Shown here piece after piece: positions 33,730 through 45,009 of a DNA stretch of 64,000 nt. Both the position numbers and the translations under genes were made by a program. Source of the DNA: Talpa occidentalis (Eukaryota > Chordata > Mammalia > Eulipotyphla > Talpidae); the NCBI RefSeq assembly GCF_014898055.3, contig NW_023600993.1:1178001-1242000 (forward strand), in the 5' to 3' direction. Numbering within the stretch: the first letter of the stretch is position 1; the number at the start of each line of letters is the position of its first letter. A model generated the notes under the pieces. It had not been told where the DNA came from and searched no databases. It saw only the letters and a list, made by a program, of their open reading frames with translations.

Positions 33730-35150
33730 CATCCTGGCCTTGCAGATTCCCGCCACACCGACGCCCCCGCGGCTTCTGGGGGAGGTCGGAACCAGCCGCG
33801 TCCCCAGCTGACCCCGCTTCCTCAGGAGAACGCGGAGGGGCTGGAAAGCCCAAGTTTGGAGAGGGCCCCCGCGTTTTGGGAAAACAGTGCCCCGCCCCCC
33901 GCCCCGGTGCAGTGTCTAGGCCGTGTGACTGGTGCCATCGCCAGATGGGGGCTCTGAGCTCAGGGTTCTGCAGCCTCCCCCTCTGCCCTCGGGCCCCGCA
34001 CCCCCAGTTACACAGCCAGAAGGCGGATCGCTGCTTCGGAGCAGTGACTGTTCTTTGTGGCTGTAACCTGAGGGGGTCTGGGCACACCCCTGAGCTCTTC
34101 CTTCCCAGGTGAGGCGGAGCCTGCTCGCTGGCGGGGCCTGGGAGGTGGCACAGTCTCACTCCACCCTGAGGTCAGGAAAGGTGGCTCTTCCAGCCGGGGT
34201 CCTGCCTGCAGCAGGTGCTCCTGCCTGGGGCGCTCCAGCTGCCCCCCCCCCTTCCCAGGGCCCACAGGCAGGTTTTGTTGACTGAAAGTGAAGACTCAGC
34301 AGGAGGAGCGTTAGTCCATCTTGCGTGTGAGGGGGGTCCGGGAAAGGCCGCTTTCTGGAATTTTAGGTGAGCTGAGTTTCCTGGAAGACGGAAGCCTGCA
34401 GGGGCTCGGGCCTGCGTGCAGGGTGCCCCCGTCCCGAGCACGTCCGACGCTCCTGCGACCCTCTTCTCCCGCTCCCTGTCTGAAGCCGCTTTCCTCAGTG
34501 CCCACTTCATGCCCCGGGCTGTCCCAGGAGTGGTGCTGACGGGACATCCCTCTGCAGCCCTCGAGCACCTGGGCAGGGCAGGACAGGGCAGCTGCAGCGC
34601 TCGGGCTCTCGCGTCTGCGACCTGATGGTGGAGATGTGACACCACTGTCCCCGCTAAGCTTCTCGATCCCCTCTGTCCCCCTCTGTCCTCAGCGGGTCCC
34701 GCGATGCCTCAGCCCTGCCAACCCTGCTGATGTCCAGACTCTGCCACCGGCCTCCAGACACAGCTCTGCATTCCAGTCCCTGGACAGCCCTTCCCCCTGG
34801 CTCGTCACCTCGGGGATGGCCCTGTGCCCGTCCCATCCGTGAGAACTGCAGCCCTGGAATAGGAAATGCACCTGCTGGGGCACGGCCTTCTGCCCCGGGG
34901 TGCCCGCCGCAGGGACCCCCGGAGACAGCGCCCTGTCCCCCAGTGCCCAACGGTGCAGACCTGGTCTGGGGGTCCCTTAGGAGCCCACGTCTGGTCCGTG
35001 TCCAGCCACGGTGTCCTGAGGTGCGGGGCCATGCGCCGTCTCCGTGTTGGACCAGGTTCCTGCCACACCGGGAGGGCCGGGTGGCTGGACGGCACGGCTC
35101 GCCCAGCGCCCGCTTCTCGTCGATGGAGGCTCTTGCTCAGGATCGCTTTA
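33730..35150. other. GC-rich unique non-coding sequence
   Basis: Only chance frames (up to 168 codons). A run of 10 C lies at 34242-34251. No known repeat is recognised. Confidence 0.4.
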
Positions 35151-35280
35151 CTAACCCAGATATTAATGCTAAGTTGTGTCAAGCAAAGCTAATGGAAATT
35201 CTGAAAATAAACACGGATGATTTAATGTCTACATGACCTTTACCGCCCACGGAAAATTCAGGTGGCGTTTTAACTACCTG
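35140..35280. other. short AT-rich island, possibly conserved
   Basis: About 100 bp of AT-rich sequence between GC-rich flanks. The end of the 34730-35236 frame gives a complex peptide here (TNPDINAKLCQAKLMEILKI), but without flanking splice sites or a recognisable family. Conserved non-coding DNA is an equal or better reading. Confidence 0.2.
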
Positions 35281-35700
35281 CACAGGAGATGAACACGTGT
35301 GCAGCCCCCGCCGGAGCAGCGGAGAGAAGACAGCAGGCGCTCAGCGGCCGGGCAGGGCAGGAAGGCGCTCGGCAGCATGGCCCCTGGAATACGGACAGTC
35401 CCCCGCGCCCCCACCACCCTCTTGCGTCCAGACAGCGTGCGGTTGAGAGGCCGCGCCCCCCGCACACGCTGGCACTGGGCAGTTTTCCTTCCTCCTCTTG
35501 TTCCACTGTGAGAAGAGCCTCCTCCCTGCTCGCGGCCCCCCCGGGACTCCTCCTTCCTCCCGTGGCGGCGGCGTGGCGTGGCGCGCAGGGAGCAGTTCGT
35601 CCGGGGCCTCGGCCGTCCGGCGCGCAGGCCGCCCCAGCCGTGGTCATGGTCGACAGAGCCGCGGTCGGCGTGGTCCCTCTCCACGCTTTAAGAGGAAAAT
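35270..35700. promoter_or_regulatory. CpG-rich block
   Basis: Dense CpG, for example CGTGGCGGCGGCGTGGCGTGG near 35560-35580 and GGCCGTCCGGCGCGCAGGCCG near 35608-35628. Opposing frames of 136-156 codons are composition artefacts. No transcription start evidence. Confidence 0.3.
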
Positions 35701-35709
35701 ACACTGAGA

Positions 35710-36490
35710 GAGAAAGCAGGAAATTCCGACTAGTAGTTTTTGGGGTGCCAGCATTGTAGGCATTGGTGTTGAAGAGTCGCTGGCGTGTAAATGGCGGGCC
35801 AAGTAGTTTAGCTCCTTATCCCCGCATGTCCTGAGCAAGAAAAATCAAGTGGACTCGCACTGCTGCACGCTGGCCTCGGGCACTGGCCGCGGGCAGCGGG
35901 TGGCCAGCACGTCACGTGGGGCAGGGGCGACTCTGATCTGTGTGCTCGAGTACAGGATTCTGTTGGCCACGTGGGAATCCGTCCTCGCGTGTGTCATGAC
36001 CACCTGCGGGACCTTGCTGTGGGGAATATGGAAGGAAGGACAGGACAAGACAAAAAGTCACGTTTCTGGATCGATTTGGAAAAACGCGCTTAGTCCTTAC
36101 CTGGCAGCTGGCAGGGCCTGAGAGCAGAAGCAGTCATTGAAGAGCCTGGCTGAGTCACCGCGTGGAGGCGGGTCCCAGAAACCTGAGAGGCGACGGGGCC
36201 CTTGTGGCTAATCAAGAAAACACAGTATTTCCGTCCCGGTGAATTAGGCCTTTAAACACGAGCCAGGCTGCTCGCGTGGTGCACACTCCTGACCTGCCGC
36301 GCGGGTGTGGGCCGTGGCGTCGGCCTCCCTGTTGTGCCTGGCGGGTCCCTGCAGCAGAAAGGTGGGCGTGCATATACATGAGAGGCAGCACACGCCCTCC
36401 TTCTTTGTAATGGGGTGTGTGTATTTCCTTAGCGGGGAAAACTATTGCTTCAAGAAAAAAGTTACTCTCAAGTAGAAAATCATTCTGCAA
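35710..36490. other. unique non-coding sequence
   Basis: Mixed composition. Frames up to 92 codons, no domain, no recognised repeat. Confidence 0.4.
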
Positions 36491-36506
36491 TGAAAGCTTA
36501 ACTTGG

Positions 36507-36766
36507 GGCCTCCCCGGTGGCGCAGCGGTTGAGCGCTGGGTTGCGAAGCTGCCCGCGGCCTCTGCGGCGCCGGTTCGATCCCCGGCTGCTCCCAGGCCAC
36601 CGGAGGAGGGTCCCGCATGGCGCGCAGACCTCTCCTGCCGCCCGCTGCTCCCCTCAGCAGTGTCCTTCGGTCCTTCTGCCTGCTCTGCTCCCCGCTCTGG
36701 CTCTGGTGAATCCTCTCAGCCTCCCGCGCTTCTGACTGTACCCAGTGCTTGTATAAATAAATAAAT
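36507..36766 (+). repeat. tRNA-derived T+ SINE, best-preserved copy
   Basis: A box TGGCGCAGCGG at 36518-36528 and B box GGTTCGATCC at 36572-36581 both match the polymerase III promoter consensus. The CT-rich body is intact. The tail ends TATAAATAAATAAAT without the TCTTT terminator or A run seen in most sister copies. A perfect 14-bp duplication (AAAGCTTAACTTGG, 36493-36506 and 36767-36780) marks a young insertion. Its target lacks the usual TT/AAAA start. This copy is closest to a consensus for the family. Confidence 0.92.
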
Positions 36767-36784
36767 AAAGCTTAACTTGGTGAC

Positions 36785-37390
36785 TTTAAGGGAAGATATT
36801 GATGTGAAAGCTTTGTCTTTGGTTTTTGTTGTTGTGATTCTCATTTGCATATTCACATACCTGCAAAAGCCACAGAAGTCTGCTCATCCATTGCTCGCCT
36901 ACTGTAAGAGCCTTTGTAACGGGCCTTTGTAGAGGGCATCGTCCCTCAGGGAGTTACAGCTGCCCCAGGCTGGGGCTGTCACCCCAGCAAGGGAAGAGGA
37001 GAGAGGGCTGTCCTCTCAGGTGGACGCCCTCAGGCCCACGAAAAGACCCGGGAGAGGCGCCCCGGCCTGTGAGCATGGCCCAGCGGTGAGGGAGCAGAGG
37101 AGCCGCCCAAGCCTGTCAGGTGGACGTCTCCGTCGTCCTCGCTGCTCCTGCTCCTGAGCTGGTCTCGGGACGCGTGGGTGGGCGTGAGCTGTGCGCCAGC
37201 CCGTGTGCGTGCCAGGTGCTCAGCCTGCATTTTGTTCTTCCTCCAGGGCTGGCGCCCAGGACCCTGCGCCCGCGGCGCCCGGACGTGCCCTGAGAGCGAG
37301 CCCCCGCGAGGGCTGACGGGCTGTCCTTTCACGTGCTCCGCGAACTCTGAGGCGCATCCCTGGTTTCCGCGGAGACGCTGACAGTCTCTC
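36785..37390. other. unique sequence, GC rising to the right
   Basis: No gene or repeat recognised. Chance frames up to 158 codons on the minus strand. Confidence 0.4.
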
Positions 37391-37510
37391 CTCCCAGAGT
37401 GGTGCCTGGAGATCATTTTTGATGTTTTTCCGAAGGTGGAAGGTGAAAGCGCTGGCGAAGTCGTGTAAATTAAGGTGTGGAAATAGGAAGTTGCGAGCTT
37501 TCCCACTTCT
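37390..37510. other. short AT-richer island, possible conserved element
   Basis: About 110 bp of balanced composition between CpG-rich flanks ('gatcatttttgatgtttttcc', 'gtgtaaattaaggtgtgg'). The texture is that of conserved non-coding DNA. No motif is decisive. Confidence 0.2.
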
Positions 37511-37609
37511 CCCTGGAGCCGGGAGCCGAGGCGGGTGTTCCTGCCGTTGCGATGAACTTGCTAATCCCGGGACTCCATCATTTGACCTCACGGAGGGAGT
37601 GCGGGAAGC

Positions 37610-37830
37610 GCAGTGAAAGTTGCTGCGTCTCTGCCCGTGATTCCGCGGAAGGGACATCCCGCCGGGGAGGCGGACACATGGCCAAGTTTGTGAGGCTCTA
37701 CGCATGCTCGCAGCTTAAAGCGGAGGCCTTTTAGGGGTGAGACAGGCGCCGCGAGGCCTCGCTGACGCCGCAGCGCTGGCGGCGGGGGCGGCGTGTGCTC
37801 CTTTGCGGCGGCTCTGGAGCGAAGGGCTGG
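37610..37830. promoter_or_regulatory. CpG-rich block
   Basis: Highest CpG density at 37740-37810 (GCGCCGCGAGGCCTCG, GCGCTGGCGGCGGGGGCGGC). The GGGGGCGGC matches a GC box core for Sp1-type factors. No first exon or donor site is clear, so promoter activity is only possible. Confidence 0.35.
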
Positions 37831-37839
37831 CCCTGGCGG

Positions 37840-39470
37840 CTCCCCTGCCTGGCTGGGACGGGCCGCCCTGAGGTCAGCACCCAGGCAGGTCTGGGGCCCG
37901 CGGGAGGACCCCTTCTGCGCGTTCAGCTTCCGGCAGGTGCGAGGACAGGTCTGGGGCTCGGGCTGGTAGCTGCGTCCTGCGGATCTCTGTGCCTCCGCGC
38001 CGTCCCTCCCCGTCGTGGGCAGTCCCCACTGTATGGTCTCATTCCGAGCGGCTCCCGCCCTTTTCTAGAAGCCCACGTTCATGGTACGGGCTCAGAGCCT
38101 CACCGGCCCTCCCTGCCCACCGTCCGCCGGCAGTGCTGGCTCTGGCAGGACGTGCGATGCTGAGGGCAGCGGCCGAGGGCACTCGGGGGAACGTTGCTGC
38201 GGGGTGGAGGCTGAGCAGGGGCATCGCTTCTCTGGGGTGCCTGGTTGCCTCTCGGCTCAGCCCGTCTCCCGAGCCACCCCAGAATTCAGGCATAAGTTCC
38301 GTCCAGGAATCGATGATGTTGGGTAAATATGAGGGTCTGGTTTCAACTCTCAGGGAGGATTTTCAATGGAAAAAAGCATTTAGGAAACAGTTAATTTCTT
38401 TGTTTCCTCAGGTGTGTAGCTGGAGCCAGGAGCAAGCGGGGTCTTTCCTTAGCCAGTGAGCGCTCCTCATTCCGGGAGTCCCGGCCTCATGGGTCTTCCT
38501 GACCCATGACCTAGGATCTGGTCCGGCCTCGGCAGAGGGCCCAGCCTCCGGCCTGCACAGAGCGTTCCTGAGATGCCAGGGCAGGGCTTCAGCTCCAGCA
38601 CACGAGCTTCTCTGCGCCCCGATGATGTCAGCCGTCCCTACTGTGTTGTAACCGTTGTCCTGCCCCCGGCCGTTTGAGCCGGGCGCACACGTGGCTGTGG
38701 GACAGTGCTCAGAGGGTCAGCGCATGCGGACGGCTTCCCAGGCCTGAGTCCTCAACCTGGCTCTTTGCTGGTCATGTCCGCTCCCGCGGCCCCGGCTGTG
38801 TCAGCTGACCCGAGCTCCCCAGCCCAGCCCCTCCAGGGGGGAGCAGAGGGTTGGGAGCCCTGGGCAGACGCAGCAGTGGGCACAGGCAGGCTCGCAGGCA
38901 GCAGGCTCGGAGGGCTGTGACCACTCTTGGGGGCTGTGCAGAGCAGGCCCCGGCTTCAGGGTGTGGAGCTCCTCCGGGGCTGGCTTCTCCTCCTGTGACG
39001 TCCTGTCGCGGCTGGGGTTCTGCTGACCCTCGTGGACTTAATCTGCCCAGAGTGTGTTTGATGAGGCGGGGACATATTTAGCAGAGAAAGGACTTTTATT
39101 CTTCTGTGGTTCTCTTGGTCGCCAGAGGGAGGAGCGACATGCCCCAGGGCCCGTGGGTGCTGCTGAGGGGATCCTGGAGTTGGCGTGGACACTGGGCCAC
39201 GGCTTGGCGTGTCCCGGGTGCCATATCTCAGTATTCGTGAGACTTTCCTTGAGGATAGGCAGGCCTTACTTTGCCTTTGCCTTTGCGAATTGAAATGAAA
39301 ATCATGGTGTGGGGACATAGGCGGATGCAGCCATTCAGGGGCGTGTGCTGTGAGCCATAACTTTAAGTCAGGACTCTTTGAATCCTAACCTTGAGGCAAT
39401 GACCACCCGTGTCACTCCACCTGCCAAATGCGGCTCCTCATGTCCCCATCTGGGGCCGCGCAGCCACGCC
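37840..39470. other. GC-rich unique non-coding sequence
   Basis: Chance frames up to 156 codons, no domain, no recognised repeat. 38310-38410 is a short AT-rich island. Confidence 0.4.
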
Positions 39471-39479
39471 CAGGAGGAA

Positions 39480-39945
39480 GGGCCAGCATGGCCAGAGACG
39501 TGGGCATCAGACCCCCGACGTGCTTATCGGGACCGACGGTGCCGGGACCAGGGCAGCCAGTGAACGCGTGGGCGCCGGGAGCATTGAGTTTGGCGTCTGG
39601 AGGGGACGCACGACAGTGAGCTGTGGACGCGCCCTCTGTGTGCGGTGCGGCGCGAGCGGCAGGACCAGGCCGTGCCGCGGACGCGAGGTCGAGCTGCCTG
39701 CCCCTGGCTGCTTCCTGGGGACACCCCCTCTCCCCAACCCGTGGCCCCTGACGCGCACGTCCAGGACACCCTTTCTCTGCCAGGCCGTCCTGTCACCTGC
39801 GCTGCCCTGCTCGCCGCCGCGTGCCCAGCGCCTTTGCCTCCGTTGCCCTCGCACGCCAGGACGCGTGTCTCGGCCCAGCCTGCGGCCGCTTCCCTGACTG
39901 CTTGCTCTCCTGCCGGGATCGCCGATCCGCTTGCATTCGGAGGAA
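39480..39945. promoter_or_regulatory. CpG-rich block
   Basis: CpG-dense throughout, with opposing frames of 162 and 180 codons that are composition artefacts. No promoter element is convincing. Confidence 0.3.
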
Positions 39946-40149
39946 TCCAGAGGTAGGTCCACCTTCTCTCTGCGTGGAGTTCCTGCTCCGGTTTTCTCTC
40001 TGCCTGTGTCTGCCTGTGGACGCTGATCTCTCTCTGCCCGCCATTCCATCCGTTGCTTCCCGGTCGTCGCTCTTCTCAGTCAGCGCCTTACCTGTTAAAC
40101 TCGGCAGAGCCAGATGCCGCGATGTTCTCAGAGAACCGACAATCCTCTA

Positions 40150-40440
40150 AGTGTACCACCGGAGGCTTCGATTGTTAGTTTAAGTTCATTTTCCTTCTAA
40201 TTAGTAATAATTATTGTTATAGTTAATATAGGCAGGCTTCATTACAGAGGTTTTCCCACACTTACCAGCATTGCTCCGCATTTTTCCAGCACCCCCTTCG
40301 AATTGGAGTTTCTTTTACTTCCGATGCCGTCAGCGCTTCCTCTCAGCTGGTGCTTTAATGCTCGATGCTTCCATGTTTGTTTTTCATGAAATATAATTCT
40401 TTTGCCATTATTTTTTAATAATGCTAAAGTCGGCCGTGCA
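40150..40440. other. AT-rich sequence, unassigned
   Basis: AT-rich with TAATTAGTAATAATTATTG near 40199-40217. It may be a conserved element or part of the following LINE. Confidence 0.25.
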
Positions 40441-40499
40441 TTACCTCAGTGCTCTGTAAATGGAGCTGAAAACGGATGCCTTCTGTGTGTGGCTTTCTT

Positions 40500-41340
40500 T
40501 GTTTCTGATCTTCTCTGTGTGTTTGTCACCACGTGATGTCCAACGATGCATGGTTGTCGTCGTGCTCACGTGATGCTGGGCCTTTCCGTACGGGTGTCTG
40601 AGCTGGCGTCTGCCCGAAGGGCACCCTCCGCCCTCTGTGGTGGTGGTCTCGCCTGTGCTTTTCATTAGACTTTTCATCCTTCCAGCCTTTGTATTTCTTT
40701 GTGTTCTGGGAATACTTCTCGGGCCCGTCTTCCATTTTTTAAATTGTTTTTTCTTCAGTGTCTCCTCGGTTATTTATCTTTTTGTGTCCGTCAAGGACTC
40801 GGGTTTATGCTGCGTTAGCACTAGCCTCCAGACACCGCGGGCTAGAGCTGCAGGAGTGCCTGTCTTGCTCCTGTGGCGTGCCCAGCGTGCACAGGGAGGC
40901 CTTCTGCATGTCCCGTTTGCTCAAGGGCCGGAGGTCACGGAGTCCCCTCGGGGACACGTCCACATGACTGAGGCCAGGGCAAGAGCAGCTGTGGGGTGGG
41001 AGCTGGCTGGGACACTGGTCTGCGTGCAGTGTCTCTAACTGCAGCCCCAGACCCCACTGGGGTTTTGAGTTTTCAGCTGCCATCTTTTCAGATTTTAGAA
41101 GTTCTGTTTGACTTGTCTTCCTGGGGTTTTTTTCTCTTGGTGTTTTGTAGTTGTCTTGCAGATTCAACCCCTTTTTATCTGTAATCATTTTCTATACTTT
41201 CATTTTCCGTGCACGATCATAGTCTTTGCCTGTTTCCAGGGCTCACAGTGCCTGTTCTTCCCCCTGTGCCTGCTCGCTCAGCACCGAGTCATTTTTACTT
41301 CTTTCCATGGGGTTTGCGGTCTGTGTGAGCCGCGCTAGGC
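40500..41340 (-). repeat. degenerate L1-type LINE sequence, antisense
   Basis: On the plus strand the order 'cttttcatccttccagcc', 'ctgggaatacttctcgggcccgtcttcc', 'tttcttcagtgtctcctcgg', then after a GC-rich gap 'ttttagaagttctgtttgactt' and 'ctttttatctgtaatcattt' parallels an antisense segment common in old L1/HAL1-type repeats ('ctgggtaatttcttctgatctatcttcc', 'tctcttcagctgtgtctaatc', 'tagaagttctatttgattc'). About 40825-41040 is unrelated GC-rich sequence, perhaps an insertion. Moderate confidence only. Confidence 0.45.
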
Positions 41341-41344
41341 CATC

Positions 41345-42220
41345 ATCTAGGTGGGATGCTTTGGAGCCCTGCAGTGCTCCAGGTATGTCTTGCTTTTGTT
41401 TTCCCCAAGATCTTGGCATATAATGAGGCCCAGACCAGCTTCCGCGTCAACTTCCTACACCGCGTGGCCAGTAGACATTAAGATTAGCTACTCGAACTTG
41501 GCAAAGGCTGAGATTTTTCTTTCTTTCGGGGGATACAGTAGACCGCACAACTCCATCATCATTCTTTAGGCTGGTTCTCAGACTCTTCTAGTTTCCCTCC
41601 ATGCACTTAGGGGATCTTTTATTCAGGGGTCCAGAATCACCTTCTTATGGCCCAGTGTGTAACTAGGCTTTCAGAACCTGCTCAGACTGGGGCCTGAATG
41701 CAGGGGCTATGCATTCCCAAGCTCCGGCCACGTGAGTGAGCTGGAATTCCTGCCTGGCCTCCCGCTCCTCTGTTCCTCCTGCAGAATCCCCTTCCAAACT
41801 GGAGGCAGAACTTTAACAATGTGTTGAGCTGACTGTGCTTTACTTGTGACATTTCTCTGTGCTGCCTTGGGCTGCACCAGGTATGTCACCACAGCTGGAA
41901 GTTTCTAGCGTCCCTCCCAGGTTAGTAAGAAAAGACGCTCAGATAACATCATCGGCGCAGTGAGCGGGTGCCTTGACACAAGCAGCCGGAACACGCTAGA
42001 GGAATCTGAGGCGCTGAGAACCGGGCTGGCCGAGTGGGATGCAGGGAACCACGGCCAACTTTGAAAGGATCCACCATTGGACCTGGAGGGGGTTCCCGGG
42101 GGAGGAGGGTGCAGGGGGGAGGGAAGTGGGCACAGTCTGCCCTTCCCTTTAGAGGGACTTTGAAGCGATACCTGCACTTGTCGCAAAGGTCAAGGACTGA
42201 ATGTGCTGGGAGAAGCAGTT
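41345..42220. other. unique non-coding sequence
   Basis: Mixed composition, frames under 95 codons, no recognised repeat. Confidence 0.4.
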
Positions 42221-42224
42221 CTGG

Positions 42225-42610
42225 TTATTTTACCTTTTAATCCACCTTTGAAATAAAAGATTAGCGGTAAGATGAAAGCCAACCGGGTCCTGGCTGGGAG
42301 GAGGAAGCCTGCACAGGCGCGTAATTACAGCTGTCTGCAGAGCGGGCGGCAGCCCAGTCTTGCGAAGCGCGGGATTAGCTGTGTTGGTAATGGCAGAACC
42401 GAGCCGTCCCAGCAGTGTTCTTAGGAGCTGAGAACCTCGGATTTGGAGAGCAGGTGGTGGGACACAGCTGCTGAATAATCCGCTTAACCTCCCCTGGACG
42501 CCACGGGGAGAAAAATAGCAGGAAAATAACCACCTCACCAAGTGGTGGATGGCTGTGGAATGAAAGGAGCATCCAGAGGACACGAGGACGAATTTGCCTC
42601 ATTGCTGATC
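42225..42610. promoter_or_regulatory. candidate conserved enhancer block
   Basis: Balanced-composition stretch with a homeodomain core TAATTA at 42322-42327 directly followed by CAGCTG, an E-box (42328-42333). There is a second TTAGCTGTGTTGG-type patch and runs of non-CpG sequence. It has the texture of conserved non-coding DNA. The minus frame through it has no domain. Confidence 0.3.
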
Positions 42611-43104
42611 ACTTTGAACAAAAGAGGCAGGTGCTTGCCGTGGCGAGCCGCACTAGTAGGTGAAGCCGCCCTGCGCACACCCAGGTAAAGACGGCATGGA
42701 GCAGGGTCCCAGGTGGCCCCTGCGTCGCGCTGCTTCCGAGACTGTTGTGTGGGGAGGAGCCACAGCCCAGCACGTCTTCGTTTCCGTTCATGGAATTGCT
42801 GAGAGTGAGCAGCTCTTGGGCAGTATTTACAGATGCTCCTAAGTTGACATCATCGGGAGCTGTGTCCAGGCCTTGTCTGGGTCACACGGCCACACCAGGC
42901 AGCACTGGACGCCCGGAGCCGTGCTTTCCCGTGTCCATACTGAGAACTTCCTTCCCCTCAAGAACCCAGGAGGGCAGCCTCACCCCTCCGGTACCGGGTG
43001 CAGGTCGCTGTGTGGACAGCCACGGGCAGGATCGGGAGACAGGAACCTCCTGCCATCGACGGCCACGTGGCCGTCCTAGTCCACAGGCAGGTTCTAACAT
43101 TTTC

Positions 43105-43232
43105 GCCTTGTTTTATATAAAGAATTTGCCCGTCAGAGTGGGGAGCCACATCTCCCAGTGGCACACAGCAGATCTGTGGCCAAGCTGGGACTTCGGCCAC
43201 CTTTGCTCCGGAGCCAGCGTCCAGCCTGCGGG
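43105..43232 (-). repeat. MIR SINE, antisense
   Basis: 'aatttgcccgtcagagtggggagccacatctcccagtggcacacagcagatctgtggccaagctgggacttcggccacc...ctccggagccagcgtcc' follows the MIR antisense order (cttgcccaaggtcacacagc, ggcagagctgggattcgaacc, ctccagagcccgtgc), with an extra segment near 43140-43160. Confidence 0.65.
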
Positions 43233-43239
43233 TGGCGGG

Positions 43240-45000
43240 CAGAAGGGCCTTGACCCCTCAGTGTGGAGAGGGGTGGCCTGGGATCCAGCCCTGGGCCTGG
43301 GGTGGCAGGGCAGCTAGCAGGCACCGCCCCCGGCGGGAGCCAGGCAAGGGTGCTGGTGTCTGCAGAGCGATGGTGCTGCTTGTGCTGGCTGAGCAGAAGC
43401 CTCGTGCCTGGCCAGAGCTGTTGACTGCCACGCGGGCCTGCGGCATGCAGCAGCCCTGCCAGCCCCGCGCCTTCGAGGGGGGCAGCAGCGCCGTGGGAGG
43501 TGCGAACCCACATGACAAGCACACATAGGCCACTTGGGGAAAATACGAATTAAAAGGCTCTGAGATGGAAATAGAAGCATTAGTGCGGGTGTCTGGGGCT
43601 GCGCTGTGGCGTGTCCAGTGGCAAGGAGAAACAGCAGCCCGGCCGGTCTGCTTTGGGCAGGTGCTGCGCTGCCAGCCCTCCGGGCACCACTGGCCACTCA
43701 GCCCAGCGAGTTGAGGCTGTGGGATGGAGTTTCGTCCATGTTTTTGGGCAGGAACTTGGCCCCACCCGTGCTGTGACGAGCCCCGCCAGCAGGGCAGAGG
43801 CCTTGGTCCTGCCCAGCACCTCTCCACACCTGCGGTCACCACCCTGCCCAGACCCTCACTGTGGGACACAGAGTCCTCACCCGCCCAGGCAGGACGCTGG
43901 TTTGCTGGGGGAACTGGGAGCCCCACAGAGCCCGAGCACAGGGCCCACTCAGCCCTGGGACCCCGTGGACTCCCCTGCCCCTGGCCGCACAGCCTCTTTG
44001 TCCCCTGAGTTGCATCACTAGAAGTGAGCACCATCGCCTGGCCCACAGGGTCTCCCCTGCTGCGACACATCCCAGTTGGAAAACCCAAAGCAGCGGGACG
44101 ACTCCGGGGCCGGGCTGTGTGGAGGGGTCATGGGCCAAGGTCAGGCTGCAGAGACCTTTGTGCTCAGCCCCTCCACCCCATGTTCAGTTCTGAGCTCACC
44201 GCACAGGGCCATGCGTGCCCGGTCCACAGAAGGCAAGGGCACGACGTCACACTGGGAATGCTTCTCTGTCCCCTCGGCCCCTCGGTGTCCCCCTCCCGAT
44301 GCCTGCACCATTTCTGGCTGTGGGGAGAGAACTGGGGGCACCAGCCTCGGTCAGAGGCTCAGCGCAGGCCAGATGCTGTCCAGCTGAGGGAACACGTGGG
44401 AAGGAGGTGGGCGCTGGGCTTGGGCTGTGGTCTGTGCTGTGATGTCAGCTCTTAGCTGCGTCACCGTCAGGGGTTTCGCCACGACGCCTGAGGCCGAGAG
44501 AGACGTGCGTGTTTCCTCCCGAGGTCCCAAGGCTGCCAGCACACACCGGTGTCCACACTCTGACCCGATGGCCCGGTGCCGTGTGTTACCAGGATCCGTA
44601 CTCCCAAGGGTAAAAGTGCTGAAGACGGAGGGAGAACCTTGTTGAAGGTGGGAATTCTGCGGCTCAGCCCGGCAGGGCCAGAGCGTCTGCATTTCAGGTC
44701 GGGCCCTTGAGCCACCAGCGGCCGTCCACACTGGCTTTCAAGAGCAGTCCCCTGGGGTGGGGATGCTGGTCATAGTCTCCAGAGCCTCTGGGCTTCGGGG
44801 GAGGCCTGTGTGTCCCAGCTGCCGCTTTTACACCCGCAGAACCACCCTGCGCGTACGCGGTGGCAGGGCAGGCAGTCGGGCTGGGGCGCCGGAATCTCGG
44901 GATCTCATCTGAATCCCGTTAGAGCTGCCCACGGCGGGGACTCTGGTATTTATCATGTTGATTCCCTGCTCTTTTGTTCTCCTTGGTAAAAATCACGGCA
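43240..45000. other. GC-rich unique non-coding sequence
   Basis: It contains the longest open frame of the window, 276 codons on the minus strand at 43258-44088, overlapped by frames on the other strand and without any domain. A weak MER5-type DNA-transposon resemblance near 44640-44755 ('gggaattctgcggctc...cagagcgtctgcatttcagg') is not strong enough to call. Confidence 0.4.
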
Positions 45001-45009
45001 GACATAGCC

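Noticed and set aside
33008..33811. 267-codon plus-strand open frame
   Set aside because: It crosses a 13-G homopolymer and a CpG-rich block, overlaps a 193-codon minus frame, and shows no domain or conserved motif.
947..36766. tRNA genes suggested by A and B boxes
   Set aside because: The boxes are inside SINEs. No cloverleaf, acceptor stem or anticodon arm folds, and copies carry SINE tails and target-site duplications.
43258..44088. 276-codon open frame on the minus strand, the longest in the window
   Set aside because: It lies in GC-rich DNA with few chance stops, is overlapped by several frames on the other strand, has a low-complexity Gly/Pro/Arg/Ser/Cys-rich translation, and no domain is recognisable.
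44640..44755. Resemblance to a MER5-type DNA transposon
   Set aside because: Only a short phrase fits; terminal inverted repeats and the rest of the consensus are not visible.
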